Below, in pieces: positions 22,489 through 31,498 of a stretch of 42,618 nucleotides of DNA (its first letter is position 1; every line of letters starts with the position of its first letter). The notes under the pieces are model-generated. The model ran no database searches and had not been told where the DNA came from. It saw only the letters and a list, made by a program, of their open reading frames with translations. Both the position numbers and the translations under genes were made by a program. Origin of the DNA: Pantoea stewartii subsp. stewartii (GTDB taxonomy: Bacteria; Pseudomonadota; Gammaproteobacteria; Enterobacterales; Enterobacteriaceae); NCBI RefSeq assembly GCF_008801695.1, contig NZ_VZPF01000043.1, positions 1 to 42,618 of the forward strand. The letters are read 5' to 3'.

Positions 22489-23451
22489 TTAGTACAGCTG
22501 CTTAGCCGTATCCATCCAGTCACGCTTAAATGGACGTTTCATATTTTCAATGGCATCAATGATATCGTGATGGACCATCTTGTCATTCTGGATACCTACA
22601 CACCGGCCACCGTAGCCCTGCATCAGCAACTCAATCGAATAGGCACCCATGCGCGACGCAAGAATGCGGTCATAAGCGCAGGGCGCGCCGCCGCGCTGAA
22701 TGTGACCAAGTACCGTGGCGCGCGTTTCGCGTTTGGTTTCTGTTTCGATGAAACGCGCCAGGTCGTCGATATCACAGATGTGCTCCGTAATAGCTACGAT
22801 CGCGTGCTTTTTACCTTTCGCAATACCGGCTTTAATCTCTGCCACCAGCTCCTCACGAGTGTAAGGAATCTCAGGTAACACGATAAATTCACATCCCCCG
22901 GCAATAGCCGCAGCCAGCGTCAGGTCGCCACAGTAACGGCCCATGACTTCAACAATCGAGATGCGCTGATGCGATGACGACGTATCACGCAGGCGGTCAA
23001 TGGCTTCGACGACCGTTTCCAGCGCCGTAAAGTAGCCGATGGTGTAATCTGTCCCGGCCACGTCGTTGTCAATCGTGCCTGGCAGACCGATACACGGAAA
23101 GCCCATTTCGGTGAGCCGCTTGGCCCCCATATACGAACCGTCGCCACCGATCACTACTAAGGCATCAATGCCCCGCTTTTTCAGGTTCTCGATTGCTACC
23201 TGGCGGACATCATCATTACGAAACTCAGGAAAACGTGCAGAACCCAGGAACGTGCCGCCGCGATTGATCATATCTGACACGCTGTAGCGGTCGAGGTTGA
23301 TCATGCGATCTTCATATAAACCCTGATAGCCGTCATAGATACCAAAAACTTCCAGCCCTTCGCTTAATGCGGAGCGAACTACACCGCGAATGGCTGCGTT
23401 CATGCCTGGGGCGTCACCGCCGCTGGTCAGTACACCAATTTTTTTGATCAT
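22489..23451 (-). CDS. pfkA: ATP-dependent 6-phosphofructokinase, isozyme I
   Basis: Commits fructose 6-phosphate to glycolysis. The ATG at 23451 gives 320 residues, as in E. coli. ATP site: [13 protein letters not shown] near residue 8. Other motifs are GGDGSYMGA near 102 and the catalytic [16 protein letters not shown] near 123-138. MGRYCGD and GHIQRGGAP complete the substrate site. The seven extra residues from an upstream ATG are unlikely to be made. It is flanked by fieF and sbp, as in E. coli. Confidence 0.98.
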   Translation of the reverse strand: MIKKIGVLTSGGDAPGMNAAIRGVVRSALSEGLEVFGIYDGYQGLYEDRMINLDRYSVSDMINRGGTFLGSARFPEFRNDDVRQVAIENLKKRGIDALVVIGGDGSYMGAKRLTEMGFPCIGLPGTIDNDVAGTDYTIGYFTALETVVEAIDRLRDTSSSHQRISIVEVMGRYCGDLTLAAAIAGGCEFIVLPEIPYTREELVAEIKAGIAKGKKHAIVAITEHICDIDDLARFIETETKRETRATVLGHIQRGGAPCAYDRILASRMGAYSIELLMQGYGGRCVGIQNDKMVHHDIIDAIENMKRPFKRDWMDTAKQLY

Positions 23452-23656
23452 GACAACCTCTGGATTGTTCAAAACTAAGGGTTAATCCGGCCTGTGCAAC
23501 GCTGATGAACACTGATGTGGTAAGCGCGACATATGATGGCAGATAGTATATCAAAGGCCTGATGCTGAATTGATTCAGGTCAGACAACTTTTCACTAATT
23601 TTTTTAGCAATGTTAGCTGCATGTCATTTTCATCTTTCTAACGTCTTTCCTGTGCG

Positions 23657-24559
23657 TCAGAAATTGAATGCATCCTGTTTCTCTGACGGTACCACAGAAC
23701 AGGGATCCTGATGAATAATGACGTCCGACCCGGGAAAGGCCTCGCGTAATGCTTTTTCAACCTGATCGGCGATTCGGTGTGCCTGCACTAACGGTAATTG
23801 ATCTTCCAGCTCTACGTGAAGCTGAATAAATTTCGTCGGGCCAGACTGACGCGTCCGCACATCATGAACGCCTTGCACACCGGGCCAGTTTGATGAAATC
23901 GCAATAATATGTTGTCGTTCTTCATCGGGTAAGGCTCTGTCCAACAGGGACTGAACGGCTTCATAGCCCATCCGAAGTGCGCTGACGAGAATATACACGC
24001 CAATGCCCAGCGCAAACAGGGCATCGGCGCGAGCGAATCCGTAGCTGGTTAACACCAGCGCGACCAAAATTGCCCCGTTCATGAAAACATCGGATTGATA
24101 ATGCAGCATATCGGCCCGAATCGCCTGACTGCGTGTTTTTCGTACGACCCAGCGCTGGAAAGCCACCAACAGTAATGTCGAAATGAGAGCCAGCACCGTC
24201 ACGATAATGCCCATACCGGGCGATCGCAGTTCATTCGGGGAAGCGAGATGCTGAATACCCGTCAGAAAGAGGAAAAGTGCCGAACCTGAAATGAACATGC
24301 TTTGCGCCAGGGCGGCCAGCGATTCCGCTTTACCGTGGCCAAAGGTGTGATCGGCGTCAGCGGGCTGAAGGGAATAGCGCACCACCAGCAGGTTTGTCAG
24401 GGAAGCGGCAATGTCCACCAGCGAATCAACCATGGCAGCCAGCAGGCTAACCGATCCGGTATACCACCAGGCAAAAATCTTGATAATTAACAAGGTTGTC
24501 GCCAGCAGCGTCGCCGCAATCGCCGCAGATTTAACCCACTTTCCATACGAAGCCTGCAT
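23657..24559 (-). CDS. fieF: Ferrous-iron/zinc efflux transporter FieF (YiiP)
   Basis: A cation diffusion facilitator that exports Zn(II) and Fe(II) in exchange for protons. The ATG at 24559 has GGAG six bases upstream and gives 300 residues, the E. coli length. Site A metal ligands are visible as DSLVD (D45, D49) and as HYQSD in the fifth helix. Also seen are the [26 protein letters not shown] segment and a C-terminal cytoplasmic metal-binding domain with [20 protein letters not shown] longer reading from 24625 lacks support. Confidence 0.96.
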   Translation of the reverse strand: MQASYGKWVKSAAIAATLLATTLLIIKIFAWWYTGSVSLLAAMVDSLVDIAASLTNLLVVRYSLQPADADHTFGHGKAESLAALAQSMFISGSALFLFLTGIQHLASPNELRSPGMGIIVTVLALISTLLLVAFQRWVVRKTRSQAIRADMLHYQSDVFMNGAILVALVLTSYGFARADALFALGIGVYILVSALRMGYEAVQSLLDRALPDEERQHIIAISSNWPGVQGVHDVRTRQSGPTKFIQLHVELEDQLPLVQAHRIADQVEKALREAFPGSDVIIHQDPCSVVPSEKQDAFNF

Positions 24560-24699
24560 GCCACACTCCATGAACATCATGACTGAAGAGGTAAAATAAC
24601 AGCAGAGAAGGGCTAAGTTTAACACTGACGCAGGCGATGCGCCCGACTGATACCGTTCGGACAGCGTGATGAGGGATAAGATGGGAAGAGATAATACGA

Positions 24700-24750
24700 C
24701 TTCGCCCCATCGGGTAACGATGGGGCGAAGGATTGCTTACCTAAGTAAGC
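24700..24750 (-). terminator. Two adjacent hairpins 3' of the KGG protein gene
   Basis: 24700-24730 is a perfect 13-bp stem (CTTCGCCCCATCG and its complement) with a five-base loop. 24735-24750 is a 6-bp stem, GCTTAC/GTAAGC, with a four-base loop. Both lie between the convergent-side end of the KGG gene and the start of fieF. No T tract follows on either strand, so intrinsic termination is uncertain; they could instead be a structured 3' UTR. Confidence 0.45.
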
Positions 24751-24790
24751 GCCAAATCAACGTGCAGATTTGGTTCAGTGCTCAGCAAAA

Positions 24791-24955
24791 TTATTTTTTG
24801 CCGCCTTTCTTGCCCGCTTCGGAGGCTTTTTCGGGGTTATTTTTGAAATTACCGCCGCCGCCGTTGCCGCTGCTCTTTCCGCCTTTTTTACCGGCTTCAG
24901 AGGCTTTTTGCGGGTTGTCTGCGAAATTACCTGAATCACCACGATGCTCTGCCAT
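24791..24955 (-). CDS. KGG-repeat stress-induced small protein (YciG/GsiB-like)
   Basis: A 54-residue hydrophilic protein starting MAEHRGDSGNF with GGAG upstream. It is made of two copies of the KGG motif: NFADNPQKASEAGKKGGK at about 11-27 and NFKNNPEKASEAGKKGGK at about 36-53, joined by SSGNGGGG. The family (stress-induced bacterial acidophilic repeat / KGG domain) is linked to general-stress and desiccation responses in other bacteria; the molecular role is unknown. It is too short for most ORF filters. No homologue sits here in E. coli between fieF and cpxP. Confidence 0.85.
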   Translation of the reverse strand: MAEHRGDSGNFADNPQKASEAGKKGGKSSGNGGGGNFKNNPEKASEAGKKGGKK

Positions 24956-25500
24956 AATTTACTCCATTAATAGATTAATTCGGACTACATGATGTGGTTG
25001 CTGCTCTCCGTTAATTTCAGAAGTGCATCGGCTTCCTTGCTGAGACAATATAAGTGTAGGCGAGGCCGGATAAGGTGCAAGCGGAGCGGGATATTTACAG
25101 CCCCTTGAAAAGAAAGGAAAATGCATAAATAAATTAATGTAATCTTTATATTTATCAATCGATTGGAAATAACTCACGACCTGTAAAACAGATCGGCAAG
25201 ACAGTAATAACAGACAGGAAAGCGTGCGTAAGAAAAAGGCTTTGTTGAATAATAGGTAATCATTCTGTTTTGTCTGCACTGTTTTGGTAGAAAACGCTGA
25301 TGCCAGACAGAACACCGTCATACGCAAGCATGTAACGCATTGATTTTATGTTATCTGAAACAACCGTTTTCATAGTACCACAGCATAAAATCCATTTATT
25401 CAACAAAGCCTAAGAAAAATAAAAAAACGTTGCCATTCAATCGTCCAGATCATTTTTTCGCGCACTGTAAAACTACAGTAAATAATGGCGAAAAACAGAT
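24956..25500. other. Intergenic region between the KGG gene and CpxQ/cpxP
   Basis: A gap of about 545 bases, AT-rich in its right half. It contains one 173-bp MITE (25238-25410, listed separately). The left part (24970-25228) should hold the promoter of the KGG gene but shows no gene, RNA or repeat that I can support. Bases 25420-25500 contain only A/T-rich sequence leading to the CpxQ terminator. Confidence 0.6.
25238..25410. mobile_element. 173-bp MITE, IS5/IS903-type ends, copy 1
   Basis: The perfect 15-bp terminal inverted repeats are GGCTTTGTTGAATAA on both ends, the terminus I associate with IS903-group IS5-family elements. The element is flanked by an exact 9-bp target duplication, TAAGAAAAA (25229-25237 and 25411-25419), the length expected for IS903-group transposition. 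It is too small for a transposase. The only internal frame is 37 residues on the minus strand (25260-25373) with no good ribosome site. It is identical to copy 2 (40470-40642) except at 25336 (C here, T there). Confidence 0.95.
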
Positions 25501-25526
25501 AAAAAAAAACCCCTCATCATGAGGGG
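25501..25526 (-). terminator. Rho-independent terminator of cpxP/CpxQ
   Basis: The stem CCCCTCA/TGAGGGG with a three-base loop (25510-25526) is followed by nine T on the minus strand. It is both the cpxP terminator and the 3' end of the small RNA, which Hfq would bind. Confidence 0.92.
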
Positions 25527-25557
25527 GAAGACAGGGATGTGTCTATGGCAAGGAAAA
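25501..25557 (-). ncRNA. cpxQ: CpxQ-like small RNA from the cpxP 3' UTR
   Basis: On the minus strand, from 25557, the sequence reads TTTTCCTTGCCATAGACAC, then ATCCCTGTCTTCC, and ends in a CCCCTCA/TGAGGGG hairpin with a nine-T tail. This closely matches E. coli CpxQ as I recall it, an Hfq-bound RNA of about 58 nt cut from the cpxP mRNA by RNase E that represses mRNAs of inner-membrane and other envelope proteins. The seed region near the 5' end looks conserved. It lies directly downstream of the cpxP stop, as expected. Confidence 0.82.
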
Positions 25558-25570
25558 CAGGGATACTATT

Positions 25571-25600
25571 TACTACTGGTTACTACTGGTTACTACTGGT
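25571..25600. repeat. Three tandem copies of TACTACTGGT at the cpxP 3' end
   Basis: Three exact 10-bp units span the last cpxP codons, the stop codon (25583-25585) and the start of the 3' UTR, 14 bases from the inferred CpxQ 5' end. Because a stop arises within the first two units read, changes in copy number would not alter the protein much but would change the spacing to the CpxQ processing site. Confidence 0.95.
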
Positions 25601-26092
25601 ACGACTTACGGGTTGCAGCGTCGAAGCTGGCTGCAAACTTGAGAGCTTACGCATGGCATTCAGGCGCTGCTCATAATTCTTCTGTAACGCGGCCTGCTGC
25701 TCGGGCGTTAACAGGTGGTACATCTGATTACGCACTCTCGCCATCTCAACTTGCTGTTCAACCTGAACTTTGGCGAGGGCCTCTGCCTTATCACGTATGG
25801 CCGCTTCGTTAAATTTATCTGCCGTCACCAAATCGTGCATGGCTGCGATATCATCAATATTCGTTGCCGGACGGTCATGTCGGGCTTGCTGCATAAGGTC
25901 ACGCATTTGTTGTCGTTGATGTTCCGTCAACTCAATGACGTCGAACATGTGACTTTGCGAATTTTGCGTCATACTGCCTGTCGTAAATCCGCCGTGATGC
26001 ACCTCGTCAAGCGCCATCGACTCTGCTGCTCCTGCGCTGGCGTGACTGAGAACCATCGCTGAGGCAAGAACGACGGCGGTTAATTTGCGCAT
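25583..26092 (-). CDS. cpxP: Periplasmic Cpx adaptor/inhibitor CpxP
   Basis: A periplasmic protein that restrains CpxA and delivers misfolded pilins to DegP. It has 169 residues (E. coli 166) with a signal peptide (cleavage near residue 22) and two LTxxQ motifs, LTEHQRQQM and LTPEQQAAL, that define the CpxP/Spy fold. The C-terminal SRTSSNQ is encoded partly by a 10-bp tandem repeat. It is divergent from cpxRA with a CpxR box between them; CpxQ is embedded in its 3' UTR. Confidence 0.95.
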   Translation of the reverse strand: MRKLTAVVLASAMVLSHASAGAAESMALDEVHHGGFTTGSMTQNSQSHMFDVIELTEHQRQQMRDLMQQARHDRPATNIDDIAAMHDLVTADKFNEAAIRDKAEALAKVQVEQQVEMARVRNQMYHLLTPEQQAALQKNYEQRLNAMRKLSSLQPASTLQPVSRTSSNQ

Positions 26093-26171
26093 CGTTTACT
26101 CCAGTTCGTTCTGTTTTGCGATTCAACGATAGCCAGTGTACGGCGATAGCTGCAAACATCCGTCAGGGGGT

Positions 26172-26186
26172 GTAAAAGTACGTAAA
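26172..26186. promoter_or_regulatory. CpxR binding box
   Basis: GTAAA-AGTAC-GTAAA is a perfect match to the CpxR consensus GTAAAN5GTAAA. It lies in the 148-base region between divergent cpxP and cpxR, 80 bases upstream of the cpxP start, and should activate cpxP and autoregulate cpxRA under envelope stress. Confidence 0.93.
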
Positions 26187-26240
26187 GCGATGGATTGGTA
26201 TCATAGGAACACGCTATTTTGCCTGCGGAGGGCTACAAAA

Positions 26241-26939
26241 ATGAATAAAATCCTGTTGGTAGATGATGACCGCGAATTGACTTCGCTTTTAAAAGAACTG
26301 TTAGAAATGGAAGGGTTTGAAGTGGTGGTTGCCAGCGATGGTGAGCAAGCACTGAATCTGCTCGATAACTCAATTGATTTGCTTTTACTGGATGTCATGA
26401 TGCCCAAGAAAAACGGTATCGACACCCTAAAAGAATTACGCCAGCAGTATCAAACACCTGTGATTATGCTTACCGCCCGCGGAAGCGAGCTTGATCGTGT
26501 GCTGGGCCTTGAGCTGGGCGCCGATGACTATCTGCCTAAGCCCTTTAACGATCGGGAGCTGGTTGCGCGCATACGCGCTATCCTGCGCCGTTCGAACTGG
26601 AGCGAACAACAGCAGCAGCACGATAACAGCTCACCTACGCTGGAAGTGGACTGCCTGCGCCTGAACCCGGGCCGTCAGGAAGCCAGTTTCGATAACGAAA
26701 CGTTGGATCTCACCGGCACAGAATTCACCCTGTTGTACCTTTTGGCTCAGCATTTAGGTCAGGTTGTCTCGCGCGAGCATCTTAGCCAGGAGGTGCTGGG
26801 TAAACGCCTGACGCCTTTTGACCGTGCCATCGATATGCACATCTCGAACCTGCGCCGTAAACTCCCTGAACGTCGCGATGGGCATCCGTGGTTCAAGACC
26901 TTACGTGGCCGCGGCTATTTGATGGTTTCGGCATCATGA
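26241..26939 (+). CDS. cpxR: Envelope-stress response regulator CpxR
   Basis: An OmpR-family regulator. The ATG at 26241, with GGAGGG upstream, gives 232 residues as in E. coli; a longer reading from 26136 is spurious. The receiver domain has the acidic pocket DDD at 8-10, phospho-acceptor D51 (LLLLDVMMPKKNG), the threonine in MLTARG and the lysine in YLPKPF. The C-terminal winged-helix domain ends [12 protein letters not shown]. The stop overlaps the cpxA start (ATGA), showing translational coupling. Confidence 0.98.
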   Translation: MNKILLVDDDRELTSLLKELLEMEGFEVVVASDGEQALNLLDNSIDLLLLDVMMPKKNGIDTLKELRQQYQTPVIMLTARGSELDRVLGLELGADDYLPKPFNDRELVARIRAILRRSNWSEQQQQHDNSSPTLEVDCLRLNPGRQEASFDNETLDLTGTEFTLLYLLAQHLGQVVSREHLSQEVLGKRLTPFDRAIDMHISNLRRKLPERRDGHPWFKTLRGRGYLMVSAS

Positions 26940-28315
26940 TAGGCAGTTTGACTACCCGCATCTTTGCTATTTTCTGGCTGACGCTGGCACTGGTATTGAT
27001 GCTGGTGCTCATGGTACCCAAGCTTGATTCACGCCAGATGACGGCGCTGCTGGAAAGCGAGCAGCGCCAGGGCACGATGATCGAGCAGCACGTTGAAGCC
27101 GAGCTGTCACGCGATCCGCCTAATGATTTGATGTGGTGGCGGCGCTTATTTCGCGCTATTGAGAAGTGGGCTCCACCCGGCCAACGTTTGCTCCTGGTCA
27201 CCAGTGAAGGCCGGGTCATCGGCGCACAGCATAATGAAATGCAGGTCATTCGTAACTTCATCGGTCAGTCAGATAACGCCGATCACCCACAGAAGAAGAA
27301 ATATGGCCGGGTAGAGATGGTAGGTCCTTTCGCCGTCCGGGACGGAGAGGATAACTATCAGCTGTATCTGATCCGCCCCGCCAGCAGCTCTCAGCTGGAT
27401 TTTATTAATCTGTTGTTTGATCGCCCTTTGCTGCTGCTCATTGTTACCATGCTGATCAGCTCACCGCTTCTGTTGTGGCTGGCATGGAGCCTGGCGCGTC
27501 CTGCACGGAAACTTAAATATGCCGCGGACGAAGTCGCCAGCGGTAATCTGCGCCAGCATCCTGAACTGGAATCAGGCCCACAGGAATTTCTGGCGGCAGG
27601 TTCCAGCTTTAACCAGATGGTCAGTGCGCTGGAACGGATGATGAACGGTCAGCAGCGCTTACTGTCTGATATCAGCCACGAATTACGCACGCCATTAACG
27701 CGATTACAGCTGGCGACTGCCCTGCTGCGCCGCCGTCATGGTGAAGGCAAAGAGCTGGAACGTATAGAGACGGAAGCACAACGCCTCGATGGCATGATTA
27801 ATGACCTACTGGTGCTGTCGAGGACCCAGCATAAGAACGCGCTGGTCAGCGAGGCCATGAAGGCAAATCAGCTGTGGAACGGCGTGCTGGAAGACGCCCG
27901 ATTTGAAGCGGAACAAATGGGTAAGACACTGGAGATCCCTTATCCTCCGGGGCCATGGCCTTTGTATGGTAACCCCCATGCGCTTGAAAGTGCGCTGGAG
28001 AATATCGTGCGGAATGCGTTGCGCTACTCTCATACTCATATCAGCGTCAGTTTTTCCGTTGATATTTCAGGCATTACCGTTCACGTTGACGACGATGGTC
28101 CCGGCGTGAGCCCGGAAGACCGTGAGCAGATATTCCGACCGTTTTATCGCACTGACGAGGCGCGCGACCGAGAGTCCGGCGGCACCGGCCTGGGGCTGGC
28201 CATTGTGGAAACGGCCATTCAGCAGCACCGTGGCTGGGTAAAAGCAGATGACAGCCCACTGGGTGGTCTGCGTCTGACAATCTGGCTGCCACTTTACTCC
28301 TCTGGCAGACAATAA
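26936..28315 (+). CDS. cpxA: Envelope-stress sensor histidine kinase/phosphatase CpxA
   Basis: An inner-membrane sensor for envelope protein misfolding. The ATG at 26936 overlaps the cpxR stop and gives 459 residues (E. coli 457). It has two membrane segments (about 8-28 and 165-185) around a periplasmic PAS-like sensor domain, then HAMP, then the H box [13 protein letters not shown] with the phospho-histidine near 248, then N, G1 ([16 protein letters not shown]) and G2 ([10 protein letters not shown]) boxes. A frame start at 26888 inside cpxR is not the real start. In E. coli other genes follow; here trmL begins 35 bases later. Confidence 0.97.
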   Translation: MIGSLTTRIFAIFWLTLALVLMLVLMVPKLDSRQMTALLESEQRQGTMIEQHVEAELSRDPPNDLMWWRRLFRAIEKWAPPGQRLLLVTSEGRVIGAQHNEMQVIRNFIGQSDNADHPQKKKYGRVEMVGPFAVRDGEDNYQLYLIRPASSSQLDFINLLFDRPLLLLIVTMLISSPLLLWLAWSLARPARKLKYAADEVASGNLRQHPELESGPQEFLAAGSSFNQMVSALERMMNGQQRLLSDISHELRTPLTRLQLATALLRRRHGEGKELERIETEAQRLDGMINDLLVLSRTQHKNALVSEAMKANQLWNGVLEDARFEAEQMGKTLEIPYPPGPWPLYGNPHALESALENIVRNALRYSHTHISVSFSVDISGITVHVDDDGPGVSPEDREQIFRPFYRTDEARDRESGGTGLGLAIVETAIQQHRGWVKADDSPLGGLRLTIWLPLYSSGRQ

Positions 28316-28350
28316 TTTGCTATGCTTCGGCCCTCGTTACCGGGGGCCTT

Positions 28351-28824
28351 ATGCTTAACATCGTACTCTTTGAACCAGAAATTCCACCCAATACAGGTAA
28401 TATTATTCGCCTGTGCGCCAATACCGGCTTCCAGCTTCACCTTATCGAACCGCTGGGTTTTGCCTGGGACGACAAGCGCCTTCGTCGCGCGGGACTGGAT
28501 TACCACGAGTTCACCGCCATTAAGTTCCATGCTGATTTTCAGGCGTTCATGACGACCGAGCAACCTGCGCGGCTGTTTGCGTTGACAACGAAGGGGACGC
28601 CCGCGCACAGTGCCGTTGCCTGGCAGCAGGGTGATTATCTGCTGTTTGGTCCAGAGAGTCGGGGCTTGCCCGCAGAGGTGCTACAGACGCTGCCTGCAGA
28701 GCAAAAAATACGGATTCCCATGCGGGCGGAAAGCCGCAGTATGAATTTATCAAATGCGGTATCCGTGGTGGTATACGAAGCCTGGCGCCAACTCGACTAC
28801 GCTGGCGCGTTGATTAAGTCCTAA
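28351..28824 (+). CDS. trmL: tRNA (cytidine/uridine-2'-O-)-methyltransferase TrmL
   Basis: A SPOUT methyltransferase that modifies the wobble base of tRNA-Leu isoacceptors. It has 157 residues as in E. coli. The knotted SAM-binding segments are visible: [18 protein letters not shown] at the N-terminus, [11 protein letters not shown] in the middle and the C-terminal [20 protein letters not shown]. Its stop overlaps the convergent cysE stop by 4 bases. It neighbours cysE in E. coli too, whereas its adjacency to cpxA differs from E. coli. Confidence 0.96.
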   Translation: MLNIVLFEPEIPPNTGNIIRLCANTGFQLHLIEPLGFAWDDKRLRRAGLDYHEFTAIKFHADFQAFMTTEQPARLFALTTKGTPAHSAVAWQQGDYLLFGPESRGLPAEVLQTLPAEQKIRIPMRAESRSMNLSNAVSVVVYEAWRQLDYAGALIKS

Positions 28825-29642
28825 ATTCCGTCACCAAACTGAAAACCTGCGCCATTGCCGCTGAAATGCTGGTCCATATCCATGGACGGCTTTTCACTGC
28901 CGGGCTTGCCAACGATGCGCGCAGGCACGCCAGCGGCGGTGGTGTGAGGCGGAATGGGTTGCAGCACAACAGAGCCAGCACCAATCTTGGCACCGCGACC
29001 AACTTCAATATTGCCCAGAATTTTTGCACCTGCGCCAATCATGACGCCTTCGCGAATTTTCGGATGACGGTCGCCGCTGGTTTTACCGGTCCCGCCGAGC
29101 GTCACCGACTGCAGGATGGACACATCGTTTTCCACGACGGCCGTTTCACCGATCACAATACCCGTAGCGTGATCCAGCATGATCCCGTGTCCAATTTTTG
29201 CGGCCGGATGAATGTCCACAGCAAAGGAAACGGACACTTCATTTTGCAGGTAAACGGCTAAGGCGCGTCGGCCTTCATTCCAAAGCCAGTGCCCGATACG
29301 ATGGGCCTGGAGCGCATGAAAACCTTTCAGATACAGCAGCGGCGTCGAATATTTATCAACCGCAGGATCGCGCTGGCGTACGGCCTGAATATCGCAGGCA
29401 GCGGAAGCAATCATTGAGGGATCTTTTCGGTAGGCCTCTTCGACAACTTCACGAATCGCGATAGCAGGCATGATTGGATTCGCCAGCTTATTGGCCAGCA
29501 TATAGCTCAGGGCGCTGCCCAGATTCTCATGCTTAAGCAATGTCGCATGATAAAAGCTGGCCAGCATTGGCTCGCAGTCTGCCAGCGCGCGTGCTTCTGC
29601 CTTAATGTTGTTCCAGACCAGTTCTAACTCATCAGACGACAT
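28821..29642 (-). CDS. cysE: Serine O-acetyltransferase
   Basis: Makes O-acetylserine from serine and acetyl-CoA, the first committed and cysteine-inhibited step of cysteine synthesis. It has 273 residues, identical to E. coli. An N-terminal helical domain is followed by a left-handed beta helix of hexapeptide repeats: [33 protein letters not shown], including the catalytic D/H pair, and [22 protein letters not shown]. The C-terminal tail that binds CysK ends FGDGI with terminal isoleucine intact. It follows gpsA after a terminator. Confidence 0.97.
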   Translation of the reverse strand: MSSDELELVWNNIKAEARALADCEPMLASFYHATLLKHENLGSALSYMLANKLANPIMPAIAIREVVEEAYRKDPSMIASAACDIQAVRQRDPAVDKYSTPLLYLKGFHALQAHRIGHWLWNEGRRALAVYLQNEVSVSFAVDIHPAAKIGHGIMLDHATGIVIGETAVVENDVSILQSVTLGGTGKTSGDRHPKIREGVMIGAGAKILGNIEVGRGAKIGAGSVVLQPIPPHTTAAGVPARIVGKPGSEKPSMDMDQHFSGNGAGFQFGDGI

Positions 29643-29658
29643 GCTGTTTTCTCCCGAT

Positions 29659-29681
29659 AAAAAAGCGCCTTGACCGGCGCT
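29659..29681 (-). terminator. Terminator between gpsA and cysE
   Basis: The stem AGCGCC/GGCGCT with a six-base loop (29664-29681) is followed on the minus strand by TTTTTT. It lies 27 bases after the gpsA stop and 16 bases before the cysE start, so cysE may depend on partial read-through or its own promoter. Confidence 0.75.
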
Positions 29682-29708
29682 ACAAGTGATGACGCTTGGC
29701 TTCCTGCT

Positions 29709-30725
29709 TTAGTTTGTGCTGTTTTCGTCCTTCCGTGAACGCCCCAGCAGGCTTAATGCTGCATCTCGTGCCGGTTTTCCGCAATAGAGCACCTGATAAA
29801 TCTGTTCGGTGATAGGCATTTCAACCCCTGTGCGTGCCGCCAGCGCTTTGACTTCTTTGGTATTTCTGTAGCCTTCTACAACTTGTCCGATAATGCGTTG
29901 TGCGCTATCGACATCTTCACCCTGCCCGAGCATCATGCCAAAACGACGATTGCGCGATTGGTTATCAGTACAGGTCAGCACCAGATCGCCCAAACCGGCC
30001 ATGCCCATAAATGTTGTGGCATCTGCGCCTAATGCCGCACCCAGACGACTCATCTCGGCCAGCCCGCGCGTAATTAACGCCGTGCGTGCATTCGCACCAA
30101 AGCCGATGCCATCAGACATGCCAGCACCGATAGCAATGACGTTTTTCACCGCGCCGCCCAGTTGAACCCCAATAAAATCGGGATTGTTATAGACGCGAAA
30201 GCTTTTGCCGCAGTGCAGTCGCTGTTGTAAATCGTCTGCGAACTGCGCGTCAGTAGCCGCCAGCGCAATCGCTGTCGGTAAACCCGCTGCCAGTTCTTTT
30301 GCAAAAGTGGGGCCGGAGATGACGGCCAGTGGAATCGTTTCGCCCAAAATGTCGCGGGCAACATCCTGCAGCAGACGACCCGTTTCCTTCTCCAGTCCTT
30401 TCGTTGCCCAGACGATGCGTGAGTCATCACGTAAACCGGGCTTTATCTGCGTCAGCACATCGCCGAAAACATGGCTCGGTACAACAACCAACAAATCGCG
30501 GCTGGCGGCTATAACGGTATTCAGGTCAGGTTCAACAGTCAGATTATCGGGAAACGTTACATCTGGCAGGAAAGCACGGTTGCAGCGGTCGGACTGAAGT
30601 TGTGCCATATGGGCAGGATTGTGCCCCCACAGCAGCACCGGGTGGCCATTGCGGGCCAGCGTAATCGCCAAAGCGGTGCCGTATGAACCGGCACCGATGA
30701 CGCTAATCGAAGCGTGAGTGGTCAT
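29709..30725 (-). CDS. gpsA: Glycerol-3-phosphate dehydrogenase [NAD(P)+]
   Basis: Reduces dihydroxyacetone phosphate to sn-glycerol 3-phosphate for phospholipid synthesis. It has 338 residues (E. coli 339). The Rossmann motif [10 protein letters not shown] is near residue 11, followed by GPTFAKELA, the catalytic-lysine segment [20 protein letters not shown] and the [10 protein letters not shown] motif. The start codon overlaps the secB stop by one base (TGATG), indicating coupling. Confidence 0.97.
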   Translation of the reverse strand: MTTHASISVIGAGSYGTALAITLARNGHPVLLWGHNPAHMAQLQSDRCNRAFLPDVTFPDNLTVEPDLNTVIAASRDLLVVVPSHVFGDVLTQIKPGLRDDSRIVWATKGLEKETGRLLQDVARDILGETIPLAVISGPTFAKELAAGLPTAIALAATDAQFADDLQQRLHCGKSFRVYNNPDFIGVQLGGAVKNVIAIGAGMSDGIGFGANARTALITRGLAEMSRLGAALGADATTFMGMAGLGDLVLTCTDNQSRNRRFGMMLGQGEDVDSAQRIIGQVVEGYRNTKEVKALAARTGVEMPITEQIYQVLYCGKPARDAALSLLGRSRKDENSTN

Positions 30726-31189
30726 CAGGCATCCTGATGTTGCGCTTCTTCGCCTTGCTGCTGCTGCAGATAATTCATAAACAGCGCATCAAAGTTCACT
30801 GGCGCAAGGTTAAGCTGCGGGAAGGTACCACGTGAAACCAGGCTGGTGATGCATTCGCGGGCATAAGGGAACAGGATATTTGGGCAGTAAGCGCCAAGGC
30901 AATGCGCCATCTGGGTACCTTCAATGCCACCGATGGTGAAAATACCTGCCTGCTGAACTTCACACAGGAAAGCGGTATCTTCGCCAACGGTTGCCGTAAC
31001 GGTCACACGCAGCACCACTTCATACACTTCATCAGCCAGCTGCGAAGAGGCAGTATCCAGATCCAGCTTAACGTCTGGCTCCCACTCTTTCTGAAACACC
31101 TGCGGCGCATTGGGCGCTTCAAAAGAAATATCCTTCGTGTAAACGCGCTGAATCTGGAATTGCATTTCGTTAGTGTTATGTTCTGACAT
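30725..31189 (-). CDS. secB: Protein-export chaperone SecB
   Basis: A tetrameric cytoplasmic chaperone that holds pre-proteins unfolded and hands them to SecA. It has 154 residues (E. coli 155) with the conserved [16 protein letters not shown] at the N-terminus and [18 protein letters not shown] and [11 protein letters not shown] further on. It lies in the compact yibN-grxC-secB-gpsA operon. Confidence 0.98.
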   Translation of the reverse strand: MSEHNTNEMQFQIQRVYTKDISFEAPNAPQVFQKEWEPDVKLDLDTASSQLADEVYEVVLRVTVTATVGEDTAFLCEVQQAGIFTIGGIEGTQMAHCLGAYCPNILFPYARECITSLVSRGTFPQLNLAPVNFDALFMNYLQQQQGEEAQHQDA

Positions 31190-31227
31190 GTGACTAAGTC
31201 CTGTAAGTTAAAATGTCTGGCGTAAAA

Positions 31228-31482
31228 CTACGCCTGAAGTAACGGATCTAAACCCTGACGATCGTTAAGTGCCATCAAATCGTCGCAGCCACCAATATGC
31301 TGGCCATCAATAAAGATCTGAGGCACTGTCGTGCGGCCGCTGCGCTTAATCATCTCTTCACGTTTTGCCATGTCCCCATCAATGAGGATCTCCTGGAACG
31401 CCGCGCCTTTCTCATTCAGCAGCGCTTTTGCGCGATGACAATACGGACAGGTTGGTTTGATATAAATCTCAACGTTTGCCAT
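31228..31482 (-). CDS. grxC: Glutaredoxin 3
   Basis: A glutathione-dependent thiol-disulfide oxidoreductase. It has 84 residues (E. coli 83) with the dithiol active site CPYC at 12-15, the cis-proline segment TVPQIFIDGQHIGG, and the GCDDL glutathione-binding end. It sits 16 bases after yibN and 38 before secB. Confidence 0.97.
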   Translation of the reverse strand: MANVEIYIKPTCPYCHRAKALLNEKGAAFQEILIDGDMAKREEMIKRSGRTTVPQIFIDGQHIGGCDDLMALNDRQGLDPLLQA

Positions 31483-31498
31483 AGGGACCTCAGGATGG

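Noticed and set aside
25229..25419. The 173-bp repeats and the three TACTACTGGT units as a possible CRISPR array
   Set aside because: There is no regular repeat-spacer pattern. The 173-bp sequence has transposon ends and target duplications, and the 10-bp units are directly adjacent without spacers.
26136..26240. Upstream extension of cpxR across the CpxR box
   Set aside because: CpxR from 26241 has the exact family length and a good ribosome site. The extension would cover the operator and has no homology that I recognise.
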